Source of the DNA: Clostridia bacterium
Lineage (GTDB): Bacteria; Bacillota; Clostridia; UMGS1810
Length of the DNA: 54,184 nt
Assembly (NCBI GenBank): GCA_017397885.1
Contig: JAFQHQ010000172.1
Span: 1-54,184 of the forward strand
Direction of reading: 5' to 3'
Shown here: in pieces, positions 26,280-34,736 of the stretch
How the letters are laid out: each line of letters begins with the position of its first letter
How positions within the stretch are numbered: position 1 is the stretch's first letter
Translations under genes and position numbers: made by a program
Notes under the pieces: generated by a model
The model's database searches: none
What the model was told of the DNA's origin: nothing
The model's input: only the letters and a program-made list of their open reading frames with translations

Positions 26280-28250
26280 ATGTATAAAATTTTTAAAATC
26301 ACATCAAATTCTACAATAGATTTTGCGGCGGAAGAGCTAAAAAAATATTTGAGAATGATGATGCCCCGTTGCGGTGAAGTGCCCATCAGCTATGCACCCG
26401 ATGCCGATTCATATTTCCGCATAGGTCTTATGTCCGATTTCGGTCTCGATACATCCGATGCCGAAGACCTTGAACTTGATGATATTGTATATATCGATAC
26501 CGACGAAAAAGGCGGTATTATTGCGGGCTCAAACCCCGGTGCAACTCTTATTGCAGTGTACAGATATCTTCGTTTTTGCGGTTGCAGATGGCTTTTCCCC
26601 GGCATAGACGGTGAATGGGTACCTGTTATTGAAGGGCTGCCCGCGGTTAATTACAGAAAGCTTGCTGACCACAGATACCGCGGTCAGTGTAATGAAAGTG
26701 CGGAATATCAGCCGAATATGATTGAAACGATTGATTTCTCGCCAAAAATCGGCATGAATTCCTACATGATTGAGTTTGATAATCCATATTATTATTACAA
26801 TACATACTATCAGCATCTTCACAGCACTTGCCGTAAACCCGAACCCGTTACTCCCGAAACCATTCTTCAATGGAAGAGACAGTGCGAAGTTGAAATGCAA
26901 AAAAGAGGTCTTCACTTCCACGACATGGGACACGGCTGGACAGCAGAACCCTTTGGTCTCGATTCAACTCTTGGCTGGGATCCTTCTGCAGAGCTTGTTG
27001 TTAATCCCGAAATCAAAGATATGCTTGCAATGATAGACGGCGAAAGAAAGGTTCGTAAAAACGCTCCTCTCGTTTCAAATGTTTGTATGTCCAATCCCAA
27101 AGCAAGAGACATCATGGCAAAATATATTGCCGATTATGCCGAAAAGCAGAACAATGTTGACTTTTTGCATATCTGGCTTGCAGACGAAAGTAACTGCCAC
27201 TGCGAATGCCCCGAGTGTCAGAAAAAAGACACTTCCGACTGGTATATCATGCTCCTGAACGATATTGATGCAGAATTTGACAAGAGAAATCTCAACACTC
27301 GTCTTGTGTTCATTGTATATCTTGACACATTCTGGGCTCCCGTTCAGGAAAAACTCAACGGAACAAATAGATTTACAATGCTCTATGCTCCAATCACCAG
27401 AACATATAACGAAACATATGCAAAAGATCCCGATATGTCGGCACTCAAGCCCTACATTAGAAACAACATTCAAAAGCCCCGCGGCATGAGTGAATGTTTG
27501 GCATATCTCTATGACTGGAAAAAGATGTGGAAAGGTGACTGCTTCTGCTACGAATATCACTTCCTCGGACAGCAGTTTAGCGACTTCAGCCACAGCTACA
27601 TGCCCCGACTTGTTTATGATGATATCCGTGCTCTCAAAAAACACGGTCTCAACGGCATCATCGAAGACGGTTCACAGAGAAGCTACTTCCCCACAGGTCT
27701 TCAGTTCTATGTTTACGGTGAAACACTCTTCGATTCTTCCGTTGACTATGATGAGCTTGTTGAAGATTATTTCAGTCATGCATTCGGCGAAAACTGGAAG
27801 CTTGTTAAAGATTATCTCGACACCATTGCAGAGCTTACAGACCGTAAATTTGCCGCTGGTCAGATGTCGGTTGATCCCGAAAAAGGCAAATTCTATTGTC
27901 CCGAATATGCAGTGAGAGCCGCACAGCTCAAAGAGCACGCACGCAAATTCAAAGATACTGTTGAAGAAAACAGACATCAGCCCCGCCGTGCATCATGTGT
28001 ATCATGGCAGCTCATGGGTGTTCATGCCGACTGGATTATGGGAATGGCAGACATTTTCAAGGCAAAAGCCATTGGCGACAACCTCGAAGCCATCAAAGCA
28101 ATTGACCGCATAAAGAAAAAAATGTCCGAAATTGAAATCTATTTTGAACGTAACTACGATCACTATTTCTTTGGCAGAGGCATTGATAACTATGCCGAAG
28201 GCATGAGAGAACAGTTTGCAAATGCATTAAGAGAAGCAGACATAGTTTAA
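26280..28250 (+). CDS. DUF4838 protein, probable glycoside hydrolase
   Basis: A 656-residue cytoplasmic protein (no signal peptide). It begins with a small αβ domain like the N-terminal domain of α-glucuronidases and GH20 enzymes (FAAEELKKYLRMMM...IAVYRYLRFCGCRWLFPG), then a barrel-like DUF4838 domain with HIWLADESNCHCECPECQ (about residues 297-314). Its acidic pair and cysteine cluster are typical of this family. A helical C-terminal domain completes it. The catalytic residues of DUF4838 are not established to my knowledge, so glycosidase activity is inferred from fold resemblance and context. It is followed by a terminator and an MFS carrier. Confidence 0.75.
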   Translation: MYKIFKITSNSTIDFAAEELKKYLRMMMPRCGEVPISYAPDADSYFRIGLMSDFGLDTSDAEDLELDDIVYIDTDEKGGIIAGSNPGATLIAVYRYLRFCGCRWLFPGIDGEWVPVIEGLPAVNYRKLADHRYRGQCNESAEYQPNMIETIDFSPKIGMNSYMIEFDNPYYYYNTYYQHLHSTCRKPEPVTPETILQWKRQCEVEMQKRGLHFHDMGHGWTAEPFGLDSTLGWDPSAELVVNPEIKDMLAMIDGERKVRKNAPLVSNVCMSNPKARDIMAKYIADYAEKQNNVDFLHIWLADESNCHCECPECQKKDTSDWYIMLLNDIDAEFDKRNLNTRLVFIVYLDTFWAPVQEKLNGTNRFTMLYAPITRTYNETYAKDPDMSALKPYIRNNIQKPRGMSECLAYLYDWKKMWKGDCFCYEYHFLGQQFSDFSHSYMPRLVYDDIRALKKHGLNGIIEDGSQRSYFPTGLQFYVYGETLFDSSVDYDELVEDYFSHAFGENWKLVKDYLDTIAELTDRKFAAGQMSVDPEKGKFYCPEYAVRAAQLKEHARKFKDTVEENRHQPRRASCVSWQLMGVHADWIMGMADIFKAKAIGDNLEAIKAIDRIKKKMSEIEIYFERNYDHYFFGRGIDNYAEGMREQFANALREADIV

Positions 28251-28266
28251 AAGATTTATAATACAC

Positions 28267-28301
28267 AAAAATCACCCTGCAATTAATGTGGGGTGATTTT
28301 T
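28267..28301 (+). terminator. Terminator after DUF4838 gene
   Basis: AAAATCACCC (28267-28276) pairs with GGGTGATTTT (28291-28300), with T residues at the end. Confidence 0.88.
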
Positions 28302-28371
28302 ATAGTTATAATTTGTAGATTTTTTCTTTCTTTTTACGACAATGAAGGAAAAATATGTCGCAATTTAAACA

Positions 28372-28400
28372 TTTACAGTAAGCGTGGTGTATGATACAAT
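28372..28400 (+). promoter_or_regulatory. Promoter of MFS transporter gene
   Basis: TTTACA (28372-28377), a 17-base spacer and TACAAT (28395-28400) precede the transporter gene. Confidence 0.65.
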
Positions 28401-28437
28401 AAACAGGTGTAATGAAATAATGTTCAGAGGTGTACCG

Positions 28438-29691
28438 ATGAAAGATAAACATATGGAAAACGAAAGGCTTAGTCTTTTGCTGTTTTTAACTGTTTTTGTT
28501 ATCTATGCTTTTACATATATGACAAAAAACTGTTATGCGGCGGCGATGGCGCTTCTTGTTGAAGAAAATGTTCTCACCAAAACTCAAACCGGAACAATTG
28601 GAGCGGCGTTCTATCTTATTTATGCTCCGTTTCAGATTATAGGCGGTATGGCGGCTGATAAATATTCGCCTTATAAACTTATTGCAATTGGACTTCTTGG
28701 CGGAGCAATAGCAAACATTGTAATATCTTTTACAAACAACTATTATGTGATGATTGTCACATGGTCGCTTAATGCAGCTGCACAGTTCGGCATATGGCCG
28801 TCTGTTTTTAAAATCGTGTCAACTAAGCTTTCTCCCGTACACAGACACAACGGTATTTTTTACATAATGTTTGCCACTTCAGGCGGATTGATTTTGAGTT
28901 ATATTTTTGCCGGCTTTGCAAAAACATGGCGTTCAAATTTTGAAATTTCGGCAATAACACTTGTTGTATGCTTTGTTATTTGGGTTGTTACAGGACGTTA
29001 TTTTGACAAGCGCATGGTAGACGACGAAGAGCATTCTCACGGTGTTGCCCATCTTCCCGAGCACACAATGCCTCAAAAAAACAAAGAAGGCGGTTTTGGA
29101 AAACTTATGATGACAAGCGGGCTTTTCATTCTTTTGCCTGCGATAATCATAAGAACAGTGTTTGAGCAGGGCATACAGACCGTTATTCCCACAATGATAA
29201 CCGAAAGCTATGACAGTGTTTCGGCATCATTTGCCAGTGTTCTTAATCTTGTTCCCATATTTTTTGGCATATTCGGAAAAACTGCAATGAATTTTATCTA
29301 TCGCCGAAAAGCATACAATCAGTCCATGGCACTGGCAGTTATGTTTGTATTGCTTGTTCCGCTTCTCGGTTCAATGCTTTTGATAGGCAAAATTAATATG
29401 TGGATTATTCTTGCTATTGTGTCGATAGTGATTCTCATTGCGGCGGCAGGATCTTACATTGCAACCTACATGGCGGTTCCGTTCACCAAATACGGGTTCA
29501 ACGGTACAGCCGCAGGCATCCTCAATGCCATGGCATCACTGGGTATTGTTGTGGGTAATTTCGCTCTAACCAGAATTGCCGACAGCTTTAATTGGAGTAC
29601 GGTGTGGATTGTGCTTACTGTAATGTCTGCAGCCGGTTGTGTGCTTTGTCTCATAGCATTTGTACCCTGGAAAAAATTCATATTAAAATAA
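28438..29691 (+). CDS. MFS transporter, organophosphate/sugar-phosphate type
   Basis: A 417-residue major facilitator carrier with 12 predicted membrane spans. The first loop motif GGMAADKYSP matches the MFS signature between helices 2 and 3, and the overall pattern (YMTKNCYAAAMALLVEE, early AQFGIWPSVFKI) resembles the glycerol-3-phosphate/hexose-phosphate antiporter group. The substrate is not certain. The start at 28438 is set by AGAGGTG at about 28424-28430; upstream in-frame codons lie within the promoter region. It follows the DUF4838 gene and has its own promoter and terminator; it may import the compound the latter acts on. Confidence 0.87.
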   Translation: MKDKHMENERLSLLLFLTVFVIYAFTYMTKNCYAAAMALLVEENVLTKTQTGTIGAAFYLIYAPFQIIGGMAADKYSPYKLIAIGLLGGAIANIVISFTNNYYVMIVTWSLNAAAQFGIWPSVFKIVSTKLSPVHRHNGIFYIMFATSGGLILSYIFAGFAKTWRSNFEISAITLVVCFVIWVVTGRYFDKRMVDDEEHSHGVAHLPEHTMPQKNKEGGFGKLMMTSGLFILLPAIIIRTVFEQGIQTVIPTMITESYDSVSASFASVLNLVPIFFGIFGKTAMNFIYRRKAYNQSMALAVMFVLLVPLLGSMLLIGKINMWIILAIVSIVILIAAAGSYIATYMAVPFTKYGFNGTAAGILNAMASLGIVVGNFALTRIADSFNWSTVWIVLTVMSAAGCVLCLIAFVPWKKFILK

Positions 29692-29692
29692 T

Positions 29693-29734
29693 ATTGAGGC
29701 AGTAAAAAAACTGACGTTTTTTTACTGCCTCAAT
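29693..29734. terminator. Bidirectional terminator between MFS and MATE genes
   Basis: A perfect 19-base inverted repeat pairs 29693-29711 with 29716-29734; the A- and T-rich arms suit both convergent genes. Confidence 0.92.
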
Positions 29735-29736
29735 TG

Positions 29737-31065
29737 TTATTTGTTGATTGGTTTTGCGAATAAATATGTTCCGACGCAAAGCATAGCTTCCATAATCCAC
29801 GAGATTACCCATCCTGCATATATTCCGTGAATGCCGAATTTTCCGACAAGAACAGCGCTTGCAACAACTCTGGCAAGGGCACCGAATGTTGTTGTGATAA
29901 GCAGCATTTTCATGTTTTTGACTCCGCGATAAAACGCATGAAATAAGTTGTTTACAACATTAAACAAAATAAACGGCAAATAGAATTTTGCAAACACAAC
30001 CGAAAATTCCAGACCATCGCCTGCGTATTCGGCAGGGAAAAATGCCCTGCATATGGGGCTGGCAAAGAATACACAAATTAAAATGAAAGGGAGCACAAGC
30101 ACCGCTCCTTGCAAAAATGCAACTTTTATGCCTTTTTGAATACGGTCAAATTTCTTTGCACCCACACATTGAGCGGTGTAATTTGTTAGTGTTTTGGCAG
30201 AATTCTGATAAACACTTGCGTTAATCTCATAAATACGGTGAACAACAGAATATGCTGCGGTAATGCCTCCGCCAAGGGCGTTTATCATTGGTGCAATGAA
30301 AAACGATGCCATATACATAACCATTTGCTGAAGTGTAACGGGAATTGCATAGGATACACTTCTTTTTATGCTGAGCATTGAAAAACGAAGTTTGAAATCT
30401 TTTTCATCGGGCATTTTTGAGAAGCATTGTTTTATTTTAAAAACATAACAAATGTCAACAACAAGTGCTGCAACAACCGATGACAAAGCTATACCGAGAA
30501 TCCCCATGTTAAGCTGTGTTACCGAAAGTATGTTGCCTGTAATATTGAGCACACTTGAAATCAGTGCCATGCGGAAAGGAAATCCGCTAATTCCGAGAGC
30601 GTGAAGACTGACCGCAAAAAAGTTGTTTAAAAGAATCGGCAAAAGTCCGCATATATAACAAACAAAATATATTTCTGCATCTTTTTTTATGCTGTTGTCA
30701 ATTTCAAGAAACGAAAAAATTTGATTTCTGAAAAGAATCATGATTGCAGAAATAAAAATGCATGATACAGACACAACAATGAAATTGCTGTAGAGTGTGG
30801 TTTTTAGCCTTTCATAGTTTTTTGAGCCGAAAAGCACTGCAATATACACGCTGAATCCTGCAGAATATCCCCAAAATACCGATGAAATAAACTGAATGAG
30901 CGAGGAGGTTGCTCCCGTTGCCGCAATTCCCACCGGTCCCAGCCATTTGCCTGCAATGATTGAATCGATGATTGCATACGCTTGTGAAAGTACACCGGAG
31001 AGAACCAGCGGAATTGCAAATAATATGAAAGTTTTGTAGATATTTCCTTTTGTTAAATCCTTCAT
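29737..31065 (-). CDS. MATE-family multidrug/cation antiporter
   Basis: A 442-residue transporter with 12 membrane spans in two six-helix bundles. Family features include the opening TKGNIYKTFILFAIPLVLSGVLSQAYAIIDSIIAGKWLG and the second-half SYAIPVTLQQMVMYMASFFIAPMINALG. MATE proteins export cationic drugs or metabolites in exchange for Na+ or H+. GGAGAATAACCG precedes the minus-strand ATG. It stands alone and is divergent from the DeoR-family regulator, which could control it, though DeoR proteins usually control sugar genes. Confidence 0.93.
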   Translation of the reverse strand: MKDLTKGNIYKTFILFAIPLVLSGVLSQAYAIIDSIIAGKWLGPVGIAATGATSSLIQFISSVFWGYSAGFSVYIAVLFGSKNYERLKTTLYSNFIVVSVSCIFISAIMILFRNQIFSFLEIDNSIKKDAEIYFVCYICGLLPILLNNFFAVSLHALGISGFPFRMALISSVLNITGNILSVTQLNMGILGIALSSVVAALVVDICYVFKIKQCFSKMPDEKDFKLRFSMLSIKRSVSYAIPVTLQQMVMYMASFFIAPMINALGGGITAAYSVVHRIYEINASVYQNSAKTLTNYTAQCVGAKKFDRIQKGIKVAFLQGAVLVLPFILICVFFASPICRAFFPAEYAGDGLEFSVVFAKFYLPFILFNVVNNLFHAFYRGVKNMKMLLITTTFGALARVVASAVLVGKFGIHGIYAGWVISWIMEAMLCVGTYLFAKPINK

Positions 31066-31195
31066 CGGTTATTCTCCAATTTATATTGCAAATTCTTAAA
31101 ATTAAGTATATAATAAGTTTAACACAATTTACAAAAAAATCAAGTATGTTCAAAATTTTGTCAATTTCTCAACAATTATCAAAAGTGGTGAACTT

Positions 31196-31942
31196 ATGTA
31201 TCAGAAAGAACGAATAGAAAGCATAATGAATATTTTAAAAGAAAACGGCTATGTTACCGTTAAGTTTTTGACAGACAATCTTCACTACAGCACTGCAACA
31301 ATAAACCGTGATCTCAATCTGATGGAGAAGCAAAAACTTGTTACACGAAGCTATGGTGGGGTGGAGCTTGTCAAAAGAAAAGGCGTTCCGCTTCCGTTCA
31401 GATATCATAAAATGAAGGTGGTTAAAAATCGCATGGGTAAGCTTGCCGCCGACCTTGTAGATGATGGAGATACAATTTTTGTTGACGGTTCCACAACCAC
31501 CGAATATATGGCACGTCATCTCGACACAAAAAAGGGGATAACTGTCATAACAAATAACATTGCCATAGTTTCATATCTTAGCGAATATAATATAAATATC
31601 ATATGTCTTGGCGGAAAAATTGTTGAACCGCCGTCAATGCTTTCGGGAAATGACTGCATAGAAATGGCGTCGAAATACAATGCCGACAAAATGTTTTTCT
31701 CCACGGGTGCGATTTCGGATGCAGGAATCATTGGTGAGAGCGAAATGTATTATCTGCTCCACAAAACCATGGCTCATAATTCCAAAAGGGTTTATTATAT
31801 GGCAGACCACGAAAAGATAAATGTTAATGTTTCCTTAAATGCATTTACTTTGGATGATGTTGACGGAGTTGTGACAGACTATGTTTTTTCGGATGAAGCG
31901 AAGAAGAGATATAAGAATACAAAATTTTATGAAGCAAAATAA
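31196..31942 (+). CDS. DeoR/GlpR-family transcriptional regulator
   Basis: A 248-residue repressor. The N-terminal helix-turn-helix is at about residues 5-58 (RIESIMNILKENGYVTVKFLTDNLHYSTATINRDLNLMEKQKLVTRSYGG) and the C-terminal effector domain has the sugar-phosphate-isomerase-like fold (DDGDTIFVDGSTTTEYMA, TNNIAIVSYL, LGGKI). The ligands of this family are sugar phosphates. It is a single-gene unit; its ribosome site (GTGGTG) is weak. Nearby sugar genes are the likely targets, but no operator pair is seen. Confidence 0.93.
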   Translation: MYQKERIESIMNILKENGYVTVKFLTDNLHYSTATINRDLNLMEKQKLVTRSYGGVELVKRKGVPLPFRYHKMKVVKNRMGKLAADLVDDGDTIFVDGSTTTEYMARHLDTKKGITVITNNIAIVSYLSEYNINIICLGGKIVEPPSMLSGNDCIEMASKYNADKMFFSTGAISDAGIIGESEMYYLLHKTMAHNSKRVYYMADHEKINVNVSLNAFTLDDVDGVVTDYVFSDEAKKRYKNTKFYEAK

Positions 31943-31954
31943 GTTTTTTAAATT

Positions 31955-31990
31955 GAAAGACATTCCCAATATTTGCGGGAATGTCTTTCG
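31955..31990 (+). terminator. Terminator after DeoR-family gene
   Basis: GAAAGACATTCCC (31955-31967) pairs perfectly with GGGAATGTCTTTC (31977-31989). Confidence 0.82.
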
Positions 31991-32065
31991 TTGTGTCGCA
32001 ACAATGCATGTTTAGTGTGCAATATAATCGTTTTTTTAATATATGGAAGCGAAGTTCCTTATACA

Positions 32066-32229
32066 TAAAAAAGGTGCATCAAAAGATGCACCGAAAAACG
32101 CACACTCTTTTGTTTGCGACAAAGTTTCTATAAATACGACATTAGTGTATCAGAAACAGAGCATACGTTTTTGCCGAAAGACAAAAATATACACCTATGT
32201 CATATTTTATATTAAACTTTGTCGCAATG
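32066..32229 (-). ncRNA. Candidate structured non-coding RNA (6S-like rod)
   Basis: On the minus strand a perfect promoter drives a transcript of about 160 nucleotides. Its ends close in a perfect 14-base stem (32214-32227 with 32114-32127). A small internal loop separates this from an 18-base-pair helix with one A/A mismatch (32189-32207 with 32132-32150), an apical TTTTTGTC/GGCAAAAA hairpin and a 17-base unpaired segment. After the rod comes an intrinsic terminator (GGTGCATC/GATGCACC, 32073-32092) with six T residues. There is no credible reading frame. The rod shape recalls 6S RNA but I cannot match conserved 6S sequences, so the identity is open. Confidence 0.75.
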
Positions 32230-32231
32230 TT

Positions 32232-32260
32232 ATTATATCACCGGTTTGACTTAATGTCAA
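32232..32260 (-). promoter_or_regulatory. Perfect consensus promoter for the structured RNA
   Basis: On the minus strand TTGACA (32255-32260) is followed after exactly 17 bases by TATAAT (32232-32237). This is the strongest promoter match in the window. Confidence 0.88.
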
Positions 32261-32290
32261 TTGCAGAAATTAAGATTTTGTTTTGGCAAC

Positions 32291-32318
32291 AAAAAAACCT
32301 TCCGGAAACGGAAGGTTT
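32291..32318 (-). terminator. Terminator after rpsT
   Basis: AAACCTTCCG (32295-32304) pairs with CGGAAGGTTT (32309-32318); on the minus strand a T-run follows. It separates rpsT from the structured RNA. Confidence 0.92.
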
Positions 32319-32329
32319 ACCATCGGAAA

Positions 32330-32596
32330 TTACGCACCGATTTTATTGAGCTTCAAACTAAGCTGAGCCTTTTTTCTGGCTGCAGTGTTTTTGTGAAGGA
32401 TACCCTTTGCAACAGCCTGATCCAATCTCTTGAATGCTAATTTGCAAGCTTCAACAGCGTTTGCTTTGTCAGCTTTTGCAGCAAGAGCTTCGAAGTTCTT
32501 TATGCAAGTTTTAAGATTAGATTTAATCATCTGATTTCTGAGTGTTTTAGTAGCGATAACTTTAACTCTCTTTTTAGCGGATTTAATATTAGGCAA
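32330..32596 (-). CDS. rpsT: 30S ribosomal protein S20
   Basis: An 88-residue, Lys/Arg-rich protein that binds 16S rRNA early in 30S assembly. It begins MPNIKSAKKRVKV, the normal S20 start, when read from a TTG codon at 32594-32596; GGAGGT lies seven bases before it. An upstream in-frame ATG overlaps that ribosome site and would add five unusual residues, so TTG is the real start. TTG starts for rpsT are known elsewhere and can help limit synthesis. It is a single gene with a promoter and a strong terminator. Confidence 0.97.
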   Translation of the reverse strand: MPNIKSAKKRVKVIATKTLRNQMIKSNLKTCIKNFEALAAKADKANAVEACKLAFKRLDQAVAKGILHKNTAARKKAQLSLKLNKIGA

Positions 32597-32638
32597 TATA
32601 TTCACCTCCAATTGCTCATTTAATCATCAGTAATACAA

Positions 32639-32667
32639 ATTATACCACAGACTTTTTCAAAAATCAA
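32639..32667 (-). promoter_or_regulatory. Promoter of rpsT
   Basis: On the minus strand TTGATT (32662-32667), a 17-base spacer and TATAAT (32639-32644). Confidence 0.75.
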
Positions 32668-32791
32668 TACCCAATTTCAATTTTATTAAAATATGCGGAT
32701 AAAACGACGAATATGCATGAGTTTATGTTAAAATGTTTCAAAAAAGTGAGCATTTCACATTAAAATCAGCAAAAATACGTGGCTTTAAAAA

Positions 32792-34561
32792 TTATTTTTT
32801 GTTTTTCAATCTTTCAATTTCTTCTTCGTCAGGTGTGACATAAAGAGTGTTATAATTTACATAGATAACCATGCCGGGTTTTGCTCCGGACGGTTTTTTC
32901 ACGTTTTTAACTTCCGTATAATCCACAGGCACATTTTCTGAGCCTCTGCCCTTGCTGTAGTATGCCGCAAGTCGTGCCGCCTGAAAATAGGTGGAGTCGG
33001 GGACGGTGAGTGCATCTTCAGTGGGAACAAGTGTGTGTGAGCCGTGAATGCCCTTTGTGTGAAACCATAGATCTGTGCTTCTCGAAAGTTTTAGTGTGAG
33101 ATAATCGTTTTGCATGTTGTTTTTCCCCACATATATGTCATAGCCGTCATCACTCACAAAATGAATCGGCTTTGGTGTTTCCGGCTTTCTCTTTTTGTTG
33201 AGCCTGCCTCTGTTTTTGAGATAGCCTTCTTCAATGAGTTCATCGCGAATCTGGGTGATTTCTGTTCCGGTTTCGGCTTTTGTGAGAGCTTCATGAACCG
33301 ATTTAAGATAGTCAAGCTCTTCTTCGTTTAGCTTTTTTTGCTTCAGAGTTTCGGTTTCGGCAGTTTTTTCCTTATTATATTTCTGATAATATCGCTGTGC
33401 ATTTTTAGACGGCGACAAGTCGTTTTTAAGAGGAATGGTCACTTCTTCAAAATTTTCGCTGTAGAAATTCTGAACAGTCACTTCGGTCATGCCTTGTTTT
33501 ATCATATATATATTTGCGGTAATCAAATCACCGTATATTTTGAATTTTTCTCTTTTTTCGGCTTTTTTCAAAATTTCAAGCTGAAGCTGGAGTTTTTTGC
33601 GACATCGGTCAATGTTGTTTGACACCAGTTTTAAAAGGTCACCGCATTTTTGTTTCATGCTTTCGCTTGATGCCTTTTTAACATAAAAACTTTCAACCGC
33701 CTCGCTCACTCCGGGATAATGTTCCGATTTTGCTCCCGAGCCGTATTGGGCAATATCAATTGAGCAAAAATCAAGCATTTTGCCGCTTTGCTTGTCACTG
33801 ATAACACACGGATTATACACTCCGTCTTTCACATCACACATTATGCCGTAGAAGTTTACGGCAATTTTTTCAAGATCGGATCTTGTTGCTTCGGGCCCCG
33901 TCAGGTCGCTCATTCCCACAGCGCGGTATACGGCTTCCCTTGCAACCAAAGGGCTTATTCCCGAATATGTGTCGAGAATCTGCTTCCAAATTGGCAAATC
34001 GTCATTTGAAAGAGCAAATGCAATGTCATCACGACTTGCTTCAAGCGGGTTTTTCTTTCCCTGGGAGGGTGGGAGAGAGTAGGTGAGCCCCGGCAGAATT
34101 TGTCTTACACTGCTGACGGAGAAATCAACATGAACAATGCTGTCAAGAATTTTACCGTCTTTATCGGTGAGGATAATGTTTGAATGCTTGCCCATTATTT
34201 CTATTATGAGATGTTTTTGTGACAAAAAACCCATTTCGTCATAGCTTTCAATTGCAATGTTAACAATTCTTTCAAAACCATTCTGCTCCACGCTGAGGAT
34301 TTTGCCGCTTTGAATGTGCTTTCTCAAAAGCATACAAAACATTGGAGGTTTGTCGGGATTTTCCTTTTGAACATTTGTAATGTGAAATCTCGGGAAAGAC
34401 GGATTTGCACACAAAAGGAGCTTGTATGCACCGCCGAATGTGCGCACCGAAATAATCAGCTCGTCTTTTTCGGGCTGATGGATTTTGTCTATTCGTCCGC
34501 CGACAATTTTTTCGGCAGTTTCCTTTGCAAGAGCGGATATTACAATGCCGTCAAGTGCCAT
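32792..34561 (-). CDS. NFACT-family protein (RqcH/Rqc2 homologue)
   Basis: A 589-residue protein of the NFACT family, whose bacterial members (RqcH) bind stalled 50S subunits and add C-terminal alanine tails to trapped nascent chains. The NFACT-N domain opens with MALDGIVISALAKETAEKIVGGRIDKIHQP, a coiled-coil middle follows (about 330-450), and the C-terminal NFACT-R domain has DLWFHTKGIHGSHT and the PSGAKPGMVIYVNYNTLYV ending. Some homologues were called fibronectin-binding proteins (FbpA). The start at 34561 is set by AAGGAG; a longer frame upstream has no ribosome site. Confidence 0.93.
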   Translation of the reverse strand: MALDGIVISALAKETAEKIVGGRIDKIHQPEKDELIISVRTFGGAYKLLLCANPSFPRFHITNVQKENPDKPPMFCMLLRKHIQSGKILSVEQNGFERIVNIAIESYDEMGFLSQKHLIIEIMGKHSNIILTDKDGKILDSIVHVDFSVSSVRQILPGLTYSLPPSQGKKNPLEASRDDIAFALSNDDLPIWKQILDTYSGISPLVAREAVYRAVGMSDLTGPEATRSDLEKIAVNFYGIMCDVKDGVYNPCVISDKQSGKMLDFCSIDIAQYGSGAKSEHYPGVSEAVESFYVKKASSESMKQKCGDLLKLVSNNIDRCRKKLQLQLEILKKAEKREKFKIYGDLITANIYMIKQGMTEVTVQNFYSENFEEVTIPLKNDLSPSKNAQRYYQKYNKEKTAETETLKQKKLNEEELDYLKSVHEALTKAETGTEITQIRDELIEEGYLKNRGRLNKKRKPETPKPIHFVSDDGYDIYVGKNNMQNDYLTLKLSRSTDLWFHTKGIHGSHTLVPTEDALTVPDSTYFQAARLAAYYSKGRGSENVPVDYTEVKNVKKPSGAKPGMVIYVNYNTLYVTPDEEEIERLKNKK

Positions 34562-34596
34562 AATGATTCTCCTTGCTTTTATGATTGACAAAAGAT

Positions 34597-34625
34597 ATGA
34601 TATCATAAAATAAAAGATTATGCAA
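34597..34625 (-). promoter_or_regulatory. Possible promoter of NFACT gene
   Basis: On the minus strand TTGCAT (34620-34625), a 17-base spacer and TATCAT (34597-34602). The -10 region lies within an ATGATATCAT palindrome. Confidence 0.5.
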
Positions 34626-34668
34626 TAGGAAGATATCAATCCTGTTTGTCGATTATGCGATTTCTGAC

Positions 34669-34697
34669 TTGATTTTTATTTTTTCATGTGATAATAT
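34669..34697 (+). promoter_or_regulatory. Promoter of deacetylase-like gene
   Basis: TTGATT (34669-34674), a 17-base spacer and TAATAT (34692-34697), followed by a GAGGAGG ribosome site. Confidence 0.6.
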
Positions 34698-34736
34698 AAA
34701 GCTAAAATTAAAACGCAATTTGAGGAGGAAAACATT

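Noticed and set aside
32043-32249. 68-residue plus-strand reading frame
   Set aside because: It lies opposite the candidate structured RNA, has no ribosome binding site and shows no protein-like composition.
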